A stretch of DNA of 64,000 bases from Streptomyces sp. Z26. GTDB taxonomy: Bacteria; Actinomycetota; Actinomycetes; Streptomycetales; Streptomycetaceae. The stretch is taken from positions 1,373,501 through 1,437,500 of the forward strand of contig NZ_RCHV01000002.1 in NCBI RefSeq assembly GCF_003665095.1, written 5' to 3'. The notes under the pieces are model-generated. The model saw nothing but the letters and a program-made list of their open reading frames with translations, did not search any database and was not told the DNA's origin. The translations under genes were made by a program, and so were the position numbers. This document shows, in pieces, positions 34,314-43,919 of the stretch (position 1 is the stretch's first letter; each line of letters begins with the position of its first letter).

Positions 34314-35624
34314 ATGCCCGACTCCCCCACTCCCGCGCCCCGTTCACCCGCGTCACCGACGGTCGCGCGCGGCCCCGTACGGCCCGGCGAGCGCGCCCTC
34401 GCGCCCGACCTCGCGCGGGGCGCGATGCTGCTGCTGATCGTCCTGTCCAACACCGGCTTCCACCTGTGGGCCGCGCGGCACGGCGCGTCCGGCTGGCAGC
34501 CCGTGGACGGTTCGGCGGTGGACCGGGCCGTGCAGTTCGCCATGATCGCGACGCTGGACCTGCGCACGTACCCCCTGTTCGCGTTCCTCTTCGGCTACGG
34601 CATGATGCGCCTCCACCAGCGCCAGACGGAGGCGGGCGCCTCCCCGCGCGCCGGGGTCGCGCTGCTGCGCAGGCGCAGTCTGTGGCTGGTCGCGTTCGGG
34701 TCGGTGCACGCGTTCCTGCTGATGGCGGGTGACATCACCGGCTGCTACGGGGTGGCGAGCCTGCTGCTGGGCTGGCTGTTCGTACGCCGTGGCGACCGCG
34801 TGCTGCTGCTCGCGGCGGGCGGGGCGCTGGCGCTGCTGTTCCTCACCTCCACGCTGCCCGCCCTCGTCGAGGTGCTGGCCGGCGAGCTGGGCCGGTCCGG
34901 CGACGCGCCGTCGGAGCCGACGACCGAGGTGTACGCGTCGGGCGAGCCCGACCGGCTCGCCGCGGCCGGGACGCGGATGGCGACCTGGGCGTTCGTCACG
35001 CTCGGCGGCGGCCTGCTGGGCTTCGGCGGGCACGCCATGATGCTGCTGGGGTGCTGGGCGGCACGGCGCCGCGTACTGGAACGGCCGTCCGCGCACCTGC
35101 CGTTGCTCCGCCGTACGGCCGTCGCGGGCGTCGCCGTGGGCTGGTCGGGCGGGCTGCCGTCGGCGCTGGGGCACGTCGGCGCGTGGCACGTGCCCGCCGA
35201 CGCCATGGCGGAGGGCGGCGCGCTGCCCGCGCTGCACGAGGCGACGGGGCTGGGGGCGGGGCTCGGGTACGTGGCGCTGTTCGCGCTGTTCGCGCACCGG
35301 GTGGCCGTACGGGCGGAGCACGCGCGGGCGGCGGGTGCGGGAGCGGCCGGCGGGCCGGGGCGGGTGGTGCGCGCGGTGGCGGCGCTGGGCAAGCGCTCGC
35401 TGTCGGGCTACCTGGCGCACTCGCTGCTGTTCGCGCCGGTGCTCGCCGCCTGGGGTCTCGGGCTCGGGCGGCATCTCTCCAGCGCGACGATGGCGGCGTA
35501 CGCGTGCGGGGTGTGGCTGGTGACCGTCGTGGCCGCCGACGCGTGCGAACGGGCGGGGCTGCCGGGGCCCGCCGAGACGGTGCTGCGGCGGCTCGTCTAC
35601 CGCCGTTCCGCGCGCGGGGGTTGA
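34314..35624 (+). CDS. DUF418-family polytopic membrane protein
   Basis: A 436-residue protein with about 8-10 membrane helices, resembling YeiB-like proteins: the N-terminal ALAPDLARGAMLLLIVLSN, the central FAFLFGYGMM and the C-terminal DUF418 region with LGKRSLSGYLAHSLLF. The LSGYLxHS motif is shared with acyltransferase-3-like membrane families, so a role in modifying or moving an envelope component is possible. It follows the heme operon by 161 bases and is probably separate from it. Confidence 0.85.
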   Translation: MPDSPTPAPRSPASPTVARGPVRPGERALAPDLARGAMLLLIVLSNTGFHLWAARHGASGWQPVDGSAVDRAVQFAMIATLDLRTYPLFAFLFGYGMMRLHQRQTEAGASPRAGVALLRRRSLWLVAFGSVHAFLLMAGDITGCYGVASLLLGWLFVRRGDRVLLLAAGGALALLFLTSTLPALVEVLAGELGRSGDAPSEPTTEVYASGEPDRLAAAGTRMATWAFVTLGGGLLGFGGHAMMLLGCWAARRRVLERPSAHLPLLRRTAVAGVAVGWSGGLPSALGHVGAWHVPADAMAEGGALPALHEATGLGAGLGYVALFALFAHRVAVRAEHARAAGAGAAGGPGRVVRAVAALGKRSLSGYLAHSLLFAPVLAAWGLGLGRHLSSATMAAYACGVWLVTVVAADACERAGLPGPAETVLRRLVYRRSARGG

Positions 35625-35884
35625 GGGGCGCGCGAGTGGTGGTCGGCGGGGCGTGCGGAGCGCCGTCACCCGCGCCTCCGACTCACCCTCCGTGATGCTC
35701 ACCGGAATGGTTCCGTCATGTGCAACACCCCAGCTCGGCACGGCGCTGTAGAGCTGTACGCGTATTCCAACCGCCGCGTCCGCGGCGGCCCGTGGGGGTT
35801 CCCCGACCGCCGCGCGCCGCGCGGGTCCGGGACCGGGCGGCACCGCCGGTCCCGGGCGCGGCCGGGACAGCGAGGAGCCCGACG

Positions 35885-36019
35885 ATGCAGGTTTCCGGCC
35901 AGCACCCCGTACCCGCGCGGCGGCGCCGCTCCGCCCGCCGCGCCGACGACCCCGATCCACGCGCCGCCCGCGCCACCGACACCCACCGCGGCGACGGACG
36001 GCGGGAGGCCACGGCATGA
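35885..36019 (+). CDS. Possible 44-residue basic small protein
   Basis: A short frame starting MQVSGQHPVPARRRRSARRA, with a GAGGAG ribosome-binding site 7 bases upstream of its ATG and a stop that overlaps the next small gene (ATGA). The protein is Arg-rich and would be disordered. The ribosome-binding site and coupling are the only support; the upstream 260 bases hold no gene. Confidence 0.4.
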   Translation: MQVSGQHPVPARRRRSARRADDPDPRAARATDTHRGDGRREATA

Positions 36020-36213
36020 GCGAGGCACTGGAGTTGCGGCTGTGCCGGTGGTGCGGACGGCTGACCGTACCGGAGCGCGCCCGGACCGGCACGGAGTGCG
36101 TGTACGTGTGCGGCACCTGCCGCAAGCGCGGCGCGACCGAGCAGCTGGCGCCGCCACCGCGTACGTGCGTCGCGCACCCGGCACACCCGGCACACTCCAC
36201 GCGGACCCACTGA
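36016..36213 (+). CDS. Possible small zinc-ribbon-like protein
   Basis: A 65-residue frame with two CxxC knuckles: LCRWCGRL near residue 9 and YVCGTCRKRG near residue 31, spaced as in small zinc ribbons, followed by a low-complexity Ala/His/Pro tail. It is preceded by GGGAGG and overlaps the 44-residue frame. The Cys pattern argues for a real gene; function unknown. Confidence 0.5.
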   Translation: MSEALELRLCRWCGRLTVPERARTGTECVYVCGTCRKRGATEQLAPPPRTCVAHPAHPAHSTRTH

Positions 36214-36263
36214 CCCACCGACCCACCGACCCACCGACCCGCCGACCCGCCGACCCGCCGACC
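36212..36263. repeat. Six tandem 8-bp repeats
   Basis: Three copies of GACCCACC are followed by three of GACCCGCC and a partial GACC, beginning inside the stop codon of the zinc-ribbon frame. A simple-sequence tract, probably arisen by slippage. The remaining bases to 36402 show no gene or strong hairpin. Confidence 0.9.
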
Positions 36264-36402
36264 ACGGCGGACCCCGTCCACACGACGCCAACCGACACCG
36301 ACCCGACGCCAACTCGACGTCACGGGTGGTCACTTCACGTCACCAGCAGTCGCTTCGCGCCAGGAGTGTGCGACGGGCGCGGCGCGCTGCGATCCTGGCG
36401 CG

Positions 36403-37368
36403 ATGAGGGCAGACGCACGCGTGCCGCTCGGCCGTACCGGCCTCTCCGTGACCCGGCTGGGCCTCGGACTCGCCTCGATCGGCGGCCTGTTCACGCCCGT
36501 GTCCGAGGAGCGGGCGCGCGCGACCGTCGACCGCGCGTGGGAGTGCGGCCTGCGCTTCTTCGACACGGCGCCGGTCTACGGCTACGGCCGCTCCGAGTCC
36601 CGTACGGGCCGCGCGCTGCGGACCCGGCCGCGCGCCGAGTACGTGCTGTGCACGAAGGTCGGCCGCCTCATCGAGCCCGGCGGCCCCGACACGCAGCCGG
36701 TGTGGGCCGATCCCCCGCCGGGTCTCGGGCCGCGCCGCGACCACTCGTACGGCGCCGTGCTGCGCTCCGTCACGGAGAGCCTGGACCGGCTGGGTCTGGA
36801 CCGGGTCGACGTGCTGCACGTGCACGACCCCGACGAGGACTACCCCACCGCCCTGACCGGCGCCTACCCCGCGCTGGCCGAGCTGCGCGAGCGCGGCGCC
36901 GTACGGGCGGTGTCCCTCGGCGTCAACCACGCCGACGTCGCCGCCCGCTTCCTGCGCGACGCCCCGGCGCCGGGCCCCGACTGCGTGCTCCTGGCCGGGC
37001 GTTACGGGCTGCTGGACCAGTCGGGGCTCACCGAGCTGCTGCCCCTCTGCCTGGAGCGCGGCGTCTCCGTCATCGCGGCGGGCGTCTTCCAGGGCGGGCT
37101 GCTGACGCGTACGGACAGCGACGACCCGCGCGTGCGCGCGCTGCGCGAGGTGTGCGCGCGGTACGGGGTGTCGCCGCTCGCCGCCGCGCTCCAGTTCCCG
37201 CTGGCGCACCCGGCGGTGGACACGGCGCTCGTCGGCGCCCGTACACCCGGTGAAGTGACGGCGGCCGTGGGGCACTTGGAGAACTCCGTACCCACCGCGC
37301 TGTGGGCCGCGCTGAAATCCGAAGGGCTGCTCCCGAGCGACGCGCCGACTCCGGCTCCGGACGCCTGA
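36403..37368 (+). CDS. Aldo/keto reductase
   Basis: A 321-residue NAD(P)H-dependent oxidoreductase of the AKR family, nearest to D-threo-aldose/L-fucose dehydrogenases. The catalytic tetrad is visible: Asp and Tyr in FFDTAPVYGYGRSE, Lys in VLCTKVGR and His in VLHVHDPDEDY. It lies just before a polysaccharide cluster that makes GDP-fucose, so free-fucose metabolism is conceivable, but this is inference from a loose family resemblance. Confidence 0.85.
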   Translation: MRADARVPLGRTGLSVTRLGLGLASIGGLFTPVSEERARATVDRAWECGLRFFDTAPVYGYGRSESRTGRALRTRPRAEYVLCTKVGRLIEPGGPDTQPVWADPPPGLGPRRDHSYGAVLRSVTESLDRLGLDRVDVLHVHDPDEDYPTALTGAYPALAELRERGAVRAVSLGVNHADVAARFLRDAPAPGPDCVLLAGRYGLLDQSGLTELLPLCLERGVSVIAAGVFQGGLLTRTDSDDPRVRALREVCARYGVSPLAAALQFPLAHPAVDTALVGARTPGEVTAAVGHLENSVPTALWAALKSEGLLPSDAPTPAPDA

Positions 37369-37640
37369 GACGGAGCGTGGTGACGCCGGAAAAGGCTCCG
37401 TAAAACCTCACCGTACGGAAAGGGCTTACGGGCAACGCACCGTGACGACCTGCGTGTTCGCTCAGGAACGGCTCGAAAACGCCCCAACCTTCCACAACAA
37501 GATGGACATCACAGAGAATCTTGAACAAACATCGACCGAATCCCTTACGTATGACTTATGGTCGCTGGCACACGCGGACGCCGGGCTTGGGGAGGCTCCG
37601 TGCGCGTACCGGGGTTGGAGCTTCAGGGGGGTTCGGGTTC
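37369..37640 (+). promoter_or_regulatory. AT-rich upstream region of the polysaccharide cluster
   Basis: A 272-base gap without a gene. From about 37490 to 37560 the sequence is clearly AT-richer than anywhere nearby and includes TTGAAC and, about 19 bases later, TACGTA, a candidate promoter. An AGGGGGG site about 11 bases before 37641 supports the start of the next gene. Low AT-rich islands of this kind are typical of regulated Streptomyces promoters. Confidence 0.4.
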
Positions 37641-39386
37641 ATGCGGCGTGACGCCATTTTCCTGTCCGGAGGACCCGGTCGCCCCGGACAGCCGGAACGG
37701 GCCCGGGACCCGGAACGGATACCCGCCGCGTCGGCACCCGAGGAGAAGCGCGCACCCGACGCACGGCCGATGCCCGGCAGCGGGCCGGCGCACGACCCGG
37801 CGCACGGCGCGGCGCCCGCGCCCGGCGACGGGCTGCGCCGCGTACGGGACAAGGCGGCCTGGTACGCGCCGACGGCCCTGCTCGTCGGCGTGCTGGGAAC
37901 CGGGCTGCCGGTGCTGCTGGTGTACCGGGCGGCGGCGCAGCCGGGCCCCGGAGCCGCCGCCGTGACGGCGGTCGCCGTCTGGCAGGGCGTGCAGCTCGCG
38001 CACAACCGTTACGCCCACCGGTTCCTTGGCGAGTCCCGCGGCCTCGTCTCCGCGCTCCAGGACTGGCTCACGCTGCTCGGCGCGCTGGCCGTCATACGCG
38101 CCGCGACCGGTGAGAGTTCCGCGCCCGGGTACGCGCTGCTGGCCCTCGCCCCCGTCCTCGTGCTGACCGGCGCGCTGCGCGTGCTGACCCACCGGCACCT
38201 CACCGCGCAGCGGCGCGCGGCGCAGGCCGTCCGCCGCGCGCTGGTCGTCGGCGAGGCCGGGGCGGTGGACGAGGTCGTCGGGCAGCTGGCGTCCCGTACG
38301 GACCACGCGTACGTGGTGATAGGAGCGGTGGCGGTCGGTGACTCCGCCCTCCGCGGCGGCGTACCGGAGGCGGGACGGCTCAACGCGTCGCCGTACGGGC
38401 CCCACGAGCCCCACGGGCCGTACGCGGCGGGCGGCGCCGACCCGGCGGCGGGCACGGCCGTCGCGGCCGTCACGGCGGACGCCGGTGGCGGGCCCGGCGC
38501 CGAAGCCGGGGAGCCGGGGCCGGAGGCCCCGCGCGCGGCGGCGTACGCGGCGGACGGCGAAACGGTTCTGGACGCGGCGCGGCGCTACGGCGCCGAGGTC
38601 GTGCTCGTCGTGCCGGGCGCCCGCCTCGGCGGCGACCGGCTGCGCCGCCTGTCGTGGGCGGTGCAGGACGCGGGCCTGCACCTGGTGGTCGCCTCCGGGC
38701 TGACCGAGGTGGCGCTGCGCCGCGTACGGCTGGACACCGCCGCCGGACTGAACCTGCTGCACGTGGCGCCACCCGTACGGCGCGGCCCGCAGCTCGCCGC
38801 CAAGGGCGCGCTCGACCGGGCCGCCGCGGCGCTCCTCCTGCTGCTGCTGGCGCCGCTGTTCGCGGTGCTGGCGGCGGTCGTACGGCTCGGCTCACGCGGT
38901 CCGGCGCTCTACCGGCAGCGGCGGATCGGGCACCTGGGCGTCCCGTTCACGATGTGGAAGTTCCGCTCGATGGTGACGGACGCCGACCGGCTGCGGCCCC
39001 TGCTGGCGGCGGCGGACGAGCAGGACGGGCCCGCGTTCAAGATCCGCCGCGACCCGCGCGTGACGCGCGCGGGGCGGCTGCTGCGGCGCACGTCGCTGGA
39101 CGAACTCCCGCAGCTGGTCAACGTGTTGCGCGGCGAGATGTCACTCGTCGGCCCGCGCCCGCCGCTGCCCGACGAGGTCGCCGCGTACGGGCAGGTCGAG
39201 CTGCGGCGGCTGCACGTGAAGCCGGGCATGACCGGACCGTGGCAGGTCGGCGGGCGTTCGGACCTGTCGTGGGACGAGAGCCTGGCGCTGGACCTGCGGT
39301 ACGCGGACAACTGGTCGCTCACCACCGACGTGGACGTGCTCGCCCGCACCTTCCGCGCGGTGGCCGACGGCCGCGGGGCGTACTGA
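37641..39386 (+). CDS. Polyprenyl-phosphate glycosyl-phosphotransferase (priming enzyme)
   Basis: A 581-residue membrane enzyme that loads the first sugar phosphate onto undecaprenyl phosphate. After a disordered start come about four membrane helices (from about 75), a soluble region with a long Gly/Ala/Pro insertion, another helix (about 400), and the catalytic Bac_transf domain with MWKFRSMV, FKIRRDPRVTRAGRLLRRTSLDELPQ-type sequence, and SLVGPRPPLP. It is of the WbaP/EpsL exopolysaccharide class. It heads the polysaccharide cluster. Confidence 0.92.
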   Translation: MRRDAIFLSGGPGRPGQPERARDPERIPAASAPEEKRAPDARPMPGSGPAHDPAHGAAPAPGDGLRRVRDKAAWYAPTALLVGVLGTGLPVLLVYRAAAQPGPGAAAVTAVAVWQGVQLAHNRYAHRFLGESRGLVSALQDWLTLLGALAVIRAATGESSAPGYALLALAPVLVLTGALRVLTHRHLTAQRRAAQAVRRALVVGEAGAVDEVVGQLASRTDHAYVVIGAVAVGDSALRGGVPEAGRLNASPYGPHEPHGPYAAGGADPAAGTAVAAVTADAGGGPGAEAGEPGPEAPRAAAYAADGETVLDAARRYGAEVVLVVPGARLGGDRLRRLSWAVQDAGLHLVVASGLTEVALRRVRLDTAAGLNLLHVAPPVRRGPQLAAKGALDRAAAALLLLLLAPLFAVLAAVVRLGSRGPALYRQRRIGHLGVPFTMWKFRSMVTDADRLRPLLAAADEQDGPAFKIRRDPRVTRAGRLLRRTSLDELPQLVNVLRGEMSLVGPRPPLPDEVAAYGQVELRRLHVKPGMTGPWQVGGRSDLSWDESLALDLRYADNWSLTTDVDVLARTFRAVADGRGAY

Positions 39387-39402
39387 TGCGGCGCGTACCG
39401 AC

Positions 39403-39421
39403 GCGGGCCCGACCGGCCCGC
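39403..39421. terminator. Hairpin between convergent priming-enzyme and fcl genes
   Basis: GCGGGCC-CGACC-GGCCCGC, a 7-bp stem with 5-base loop, in the 62 bases between the two convergent stops. Confidence 0.5.
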
Positions 39422-39448
39422 GCCGCGCGGCCGTCCGACGCGCCACGC

Positions 39449-40411
39449 CTACGCGGGCGCGCCCTCCGCCCCGGACCGCAGCCACCACTCGTACGTGTCG
39501 CGGATGCCGTCGGCCAGCGCCACGCGCGGGGTGAAGCCGAGCCGCGTCAGCCGCGACACGTCCAGCAGCTTGCGCGGCGTCCCGTCGGGCTTCGAGGTGT
39601 CGAAGGCGATCCGGCCGGTGTAGCCGACCACGTCCCGTACGGTCTCGGCGAGTTCGCGGATGGTGAGGTCCGTGCCACAGCCGACGTTCACGGGCCGCTC
39701 GTCGTCGTACGTGCGCAGCAGCAGCCCGCACGCCCGCGCCAGGTCGTCGACGTGCAGGAACTCGCGGCGCGGTGTGCCGCTCCCCCACAGCACGACCTCC
39801 TCCCGCCCGTCCCGCGCGGCCTCGTGGAAGCGGCGGACCAGGGCGGGCAGGACGTGCGAGGTCTCCAGGTCGAAGTTGTCGCCGGGGCCGTAGAGGTTGG
39901 TGGGCATGGCGGAGATGTACGCGGCGCCGTACTGGCGCCGGTAGCCGCGCACCTGGGTGATCCCGGCGATCTTGGCGATGGCGTACGGCTCGTTGGTCTC
40001 CTCCAACGGGCCGGTGAGCAGCGCCTCCTCGGTGATCGGCTGGGGCGCCAGCCGCGGGTAGATGCAGGACGAGCCGAGGAACAGCAGCCGGGGGACACCG
40101 GCCGCGTGCGCGCCGCCGATGACGCTCAGCTGGATGCGGAGGTTGTCCTCCAGGAACGGCACGGGGTACGTCTTGTTGGCCATGATGCCGCCCACCCGGG
40201 CGGCCGCCAGCACGACGGCGTCGGGCCGTACGTCCCGCAGGTACGCCCCCGTCGACTCGGCGTCGCGCAGGTCGAGTTCGGCCCGCGCGCGCGTCAGCAC
40301 CTCGTGGCCCTCGGCGGCCAGGTGCCGGGCGACGGCGGAGCCGACCAGGCCGCGGTGGCCCGCGACGAAGATCCGCGCGCGGGGCGGCAGCAACAGTCTC
40401 GGTGGCGTCAT
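39449..40411 (-). CDS. fcl: GDP-L-fucose synthase
   Basis: A 320-residue SDR-type epimerase/reductase that converts GDP-4-keto-6-deoxymannose to GDP-L-fucose with NADPH. It has the cofactor loop GHRGLVGSA, the active-site GSSCIYP (Ser and the Cys of the epimerase step), YAIAK (Tyr/Lys), and [10 protein letters not shown]. The ATG at 40411 is immediately before the Rossmann start. Divergent from gmd with 76 bases between, so the two GDP-fucose genes share a promoter region. Confidence 0.95.
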   Translation of the reverse strand: MTPPRLLLPPRARIFVAGHRGLVGSAVARHLAAEGHEVLTRARAELDLRDAESTGAYLRDVRPDAVVLAAARVGGIMANKTYPVPFLEDNLRIQLSVIGGAHAAGVPRLLFLGSSCIYPRLAPQPITEEALLTGPLEETNEPYAIAKIAGITQVRGYRRQYGAAYISAMPTNLYGPGDNFDLETSHVLPALVRRFHEAARDGREEVVLWGSGTPRREFLHVDDLARACGLLLRTYDDERPVNVGCGTDLTIRELAETVRDVVGYTGRIAFDTSKPDGTPRKLLDVSRLTRLGFTPRVALADGIRDTYEWWLRSGAEGAPA

Positions 40412-40487
40412 ACCACCGGATTCTGCCAGCGCGTCGAGCGCGGCGGACGACGGATCCCGACCACACATCCCGAACAGGGGGCACACG

Positions 40488-41585
40488 ATGGCTGACGGCA
40501 CCGGCGACGGACCCGGCGGTACGGGCGCTACGGGCGGCGGTGCGGACGGTTCCGACCGTACGCGTCCGACGCGTGGCAGGACCGCCCTGATCACCGGCGT
40601 CACCGGCCAGGACGGCTCGTACCTCGCCGAACTGCTGCTGTCGAAGGGCTACACGGTGCACGGCCTCGTCCGCCGCTCCTCGTCCTTCAACACCGCCCGC
40701 CTGGACCACTTCTACCAGGACCCGCACGAGTCGGAGCGGTCGCTGATCCTGCACCACGCCGACCTCACCGACGGCGTCGCGCTGGTCAACCTCCTGCGGG
40801 ACCTGGCGCCGGACGAGGTCTACAACCTCGGCGCGCAGTCGCACGTACGGGTCTCCTTCGACGCCCCCCTCTACACCGGGGACGTCACCGCGATGGGCGC
40901 GCTGCGGCTGCTGGAGGCGGTGCGGGCGAGCGGCATCGACACCCGCGTCTACCAGGCGTCGTCCTCGGAGATGTTCGGCGCGGCCCCGCCCCCGCAGCAC
41001 GAGCGCACACCGTTCCACCCGCGCAGCCCGTACGGCTGCGCCAAGGTCTTCGGCTACTGGTCGACGGTCAACTACCGTGAGGCGTACGGTCTGTTCGCCT
41101 GCAACGGCATCCTCTTCAACCACGAGTCCCCGCGCCGCGGCGAGACGTTCGTGACCCGCAAGATCACGCGCGCGGTGGCCCGTATCCGCGCGGGGCTCCA
41201 GGAGACGCTGTACCTCGGCAACCTGGACGCCGTACGCGACTGGGGCTACGCGCCCGAGTACGTCGAGGCGATGTGGCGCATGCTCCAGCACGACGAGCCG
41301 GACGACTTCGTCGTGGCCACCGGGGAGGCGGCGTCCGTACGGGACTTCCTCGACGCGTCGTTCCGGGCGGCGGGGATGGAGTGGCGGGAGCACGTGCGGT
41401 TCGACCCGAAGTACGAACGGCCCAGCGAGGTCGACGCGTTGATCGGGGACGCGGAGAAGGCGGAGCGGCTGCTCGGCTGGAAACCGCGGGTGCGCTGGGA
41501 GGAGTTGGCGCGGATCATGGTCGAGGCGGACATCGACGCGCTGGACGCGGAGCTGGCCGGGGCGACGGTCCGCGTCGACCGGTGA
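40488..41585 (+). CDS. gmd: GDP-mannose 4,6-dehydratase
   Basis: A 365-residue enzyme making GDP-4-keto-6-deoxymannose, the substrate of Fcl. After a 28-residue Gly/Thr-rich extension the NADP loop [15 protein letters not shown], the [14 protein letters not shown] segment, QASSSEMFG, the catalytic [12 protein letters not shown] and [16 protein letters not shown] follow. All match the Gmd family closely. An unknown share of product could also go to rhamnose or other deoxy sugars. Confidence 0.96.
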   Translation: MADGTGDGPGGTGATGGGADGSDRTRPTRGRTALITGVTGQDGSYLAELLLSKGYTVHGLVRRSSSFNTARLDHFYQDPHESERSLILHHADLTDGVALVNLLRDLAPDEVYNLGAQSHVRVSFDAPLYTGDVTAMGALRLLEAVRASGIDTRVYQASSSEMFGAAPPPQHERTPFHPRSPYGCAKVFGYWSTVNYREAYGLFACNGILFNHESPRRGETFVTRKITRAVARIRAGLQETLYLGNLDAVRDWGYAPEYVEAMWRMLQHDEPDDFVVATGEAASVRDFLDASFRAAGMEWREHVRFDPKYERPSEVDALIGDAEKAERLLGWKPRVRWEELARIMVEADIDALDAELAGATVRVDR

Positions 41586-41771
41586 GCGGGCGACGGGCGT
41601 ACGGGCGCGGGAAGTCGCGGGCGTACGGGCGCGGGCGGCGGGCCCGGCGGGTGACGTACGGGTGACGTACGGGGCGCGGCGGGCGCAGTAGCAGGCACGA
41701 CGGCACGTCGGACACAGGCACGGCGGGCACGAGCACGGCGACAGGCACGGCGGCGGCAAGAGGTGGGGATC

Positions 41772-43919
41772 ATGGGCAGAGCGGTGGCGGGCAGCGGCGG
41801 CGGCCTCGGGAGACGGCTCCGGGCGGCGCGGCCCCGGGCGGGGGGCGGCGCGCGGAAGGCCGCCGTGGTCGGCACGGCGCTGGCCGTGGCGTTCGGCGGC
41901 TGGAGCGGCGTACAGCTGGTCAACGCCGACCGGGCGCGGGCGGTGACCCCGCCCGTCGGCTTCACCGCCGACGACCTGCCGACCTGGCAGACCAACGGCG
42001 TGGTCTGGGCGATGGCGCAGCAGGACGGGGTGGTCTTCGCGGGCGGCACGTTCTCCGCGATCCGGCCGCCGGGCGCGGAGGCGGGCAGCAGCGAGCGCGC
42101 CGCCGTGAACTTCGCGGCGTTCGACGCGGCGACCGGCGCCCCCACCGACTGCAAGCTGAGCTTCACCGTCGGCAGCGGCGGCGCGACCGTACGGGCCCTG
42201 GAGGTGTCGCCGGACGGCAGGACGCTCTACGCGGGCGGCAAGTTCGGCTCCGTCAACGGCACCCCCGTCAGCAACGTGGCGGCCGTCGACATCGCCTCCT
42301 GCACCGTCAAGAGCGGCTTCAAGGTGTCGGTCTCGGCGACCGTACGGACCCTGGACGTCACCGCCGACACCGTCTACCTCGGCGGCGACTTCCTCACCGT
42401 CGCGGGCCAGTCCCGCAGCCGCTTCGCCGCCGTCAGCACCGGCGGCGCGCTCCGCGCGTGGAACCCGAACGCCGACAAGGTCGCCCGCGCCCTGGAGGTC
42501 ACCCCGGACGGCCGACACGTCGTCCTCGGCGGCGACTTCGACACGGTCGGCGGCAAGTCCTCGCACGCGCTGGCCGTCGTCGACTCGTCGGCGGGGGCGG
42601 TGAAGAAGGCGTACGGGTCGACGTTCATCCACCGCGCCTCCGTCATCAAGGGCATGACGATGGACGACGACACCGTCTACACCGCGCACGAGGGCAACGG
42701 CACCGGCGTCTTCGACGGCCGGATCGCCCTCGGCCTCGACGACTTCGAGCAGCGCTGGCGCGACACCTGCCTCGGCGCCACGCAGGACCTCGCCGTGCAC
42801 GACTCGGTGCTCTACAGCGTGTCGCACGCGCACAACTGCTCCAGCATGGGCCAGTTCCCCGAACTGCGGGAGCGGCAGCACCTGTTGGCCGAGTCGACCG
42901 ACAACCCGAAGCCGCTGCTGTCCTGGTTCCCGGACACCGACGACGGGCCGTCCGGCACCGAGCAGATCGGCCCGCGCGCCATGGTCGCCTCCCGCAGCGG
43001 CGACACCGACTACATGTGGGTCGGCGGCGAGTTCACCCGGATCGTCACGCACGGGAACATGAAGCAGCAGGGCCTCGTACGGTTCGCGGACGGCCCCGAC
43101 ACCGGGGCGCCCAGCGTGCCCGACGAGGTGACGGCGGCCAACGCCTCCGGCGGTGACGTGAAGCTCAGCTGGCAGGCGGCGCTCGACGAGGACGACAGCA
43201 GGCTGACGTACCGGGTCTACCGGAACGGCTCCACCACACCCGTCGGCACCGTCACCGCCGACTCGGTGTTCTGGAAGCGGCCCACCGTGACCTTCACCGA
43301 CAAGGACGCCGACAGCGGCACCGCGTACTCCTACCGCGTCACCGCCTCCGACGCCGGGGACGCCAACACCAGCGCCCGGTCCACGGCCGCCACGGTGACC
43401 ACGCCGGGCACCCCGAAGCAGACCACCGTCACCCGCGAGGCCACCGCCGACGCGTACGTCAACGGCGCCTCCACCGGCACCAACTACGGCACGCACCAGC
43501 AGCTCGCGGTGCGCGGCACGGCGGCGTACGAGACGTACGCGCGGTTCTCGCTGCCCGCGGCGCCCAGCGGCATGAAGCTCACCAAGGCGCAGCTCGGCGT
43601 GACCACGAGCAACGACCCGAACGCCGCCTCCGCCGACTCCCACCGGGTGCGGCTGGTCACCGGCGGCTGGACGGAGGCGGGGGTCACGTACGCCACCCGG
43701 CCGTCCCTGGACGGCACCACGCTGGGCACCCTGGCGGGCGCCGCGCAGGCCAACACCGAGCAGGCGGTCACCCTCGACCCGGCGGCGCTCACCCCGAAGC
43801 TGGGCGGCACCCTCGACCTGGCGCTGACCGGCACCGGCACGGACAGCCTGTGGCTCTGGTCGAAGGACCGGTCGGCGGCCTCGGGGCCGCGGCTGACCCT
43901 CACGTTCGAGGTGCCGTGA
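41772..43919 (+). CDS. Secreted beta-propeller / FN3 / DNRLRE-domain protein
   Basis: A 715-residue exported protein. An N-terminal basic and hydrophobic stretch (about 25-55) is the signal or anchor. Residues about 60-440 are WD/NHL-like propeller blades with repeated VYLGGDFLTVAG, LVLGGDFDTVGG and MWVGGEFTRIV units; then a fibronectin III domain (about 450-540) and a C-terminal DNRLRE (CBM96-like) domain starting EATADAYVNGASTGTNYGT. DNRLRE domains occur on surface carbohydrate-binding and adhesive proteins. An AGAGGTGGGG site supports ATG 41772. Confidence 0.85.
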   Translation: MGRAVAGSGGGLGRRLRAARPRAGGGARKAAVVGTALAVAFGGWSGVQLVNADRARAVTPPVGFTADDLPTWQTNGVVWAMAQQDGVVFAGGTFSAIRPPGAEAGSSERAAVNFAAFDAATGAPTDCKLSFTVGSGGATVRALEVSPDGRTLYAGGKFGSVNGTPVSNVAAVDIASCTVKSGFKVSVSATVRTLDVTADTVYLGGDFLTVAGQSRSRFAAVSTGGALRAWNPNADKVARALEVTPDGRHVVLGGDFDTVGGKSSHALAVVDSSAGAVKKAYGSTFIHRASVIKGMTMDDDTVYTAHEGNGTGVFDGRIALGLDDFEQRWRDTCLGATQDLAVHDSVLYSVSHAHNCSSMGQFPELRERQHLLAESTDNPKPLLSWFPDTDDGPSGTEQIGPRAMVASRSGDTDYMWVGGEFTRIVTHGNMKQQGLVRFADGPDTGAPSVPDEVTAANASGGDVKLSWQAALDEDDSRLTYRVYRNGSTTPVGTVTADSVFWKRPTVTFTDKDADSGTAYSYRVTASDAGDANTSARSTAATVTTPGTPKQTTVTREATADAYVNGASTGTNYGTHQQLAVRGTAAYETYARFSLPAAPSGMKLTKAQLGVTTSNDPNAASADSHRVRLVTGGWTEAGVTYATRPSLDGTTLGTLAGAAQANTEQAVTLDPAALTPKLGGTLDLALTGTGTDSLWLWSKDRSAASGPRLTLTFEVP

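Noticed and set aside
31552..34356. A 934-codon minus-strand frame opposite hmuUV
   Set aside because: No domain, extreme Arg/Ser/Pro composition; hmuT, hmuU and hmuV on the plus strand are well supported.
36212..36263. Tandem repeat considered as a CRISPR array
   Set aside because: The units are 8 bases with no spacers; it is a simple slippage repeat. No CRISPR or cas gene occurs in the window.
35718..37253. A 511-codon plus-strand frame before and through the aldo/keto reductase gene
   Set aside because: Out of frame with the reductase, Arg/Pro-rich and without recognisable motifs.
39141..43643. A 1500-codon open frame on the minus strand
   Set aside because: It lies across fcl, gmd and the propeller gene, which all have clear families; the frame is repetitive Arg/Val/Gly/His sequence produced by reading G+C-rich codons out of phase.
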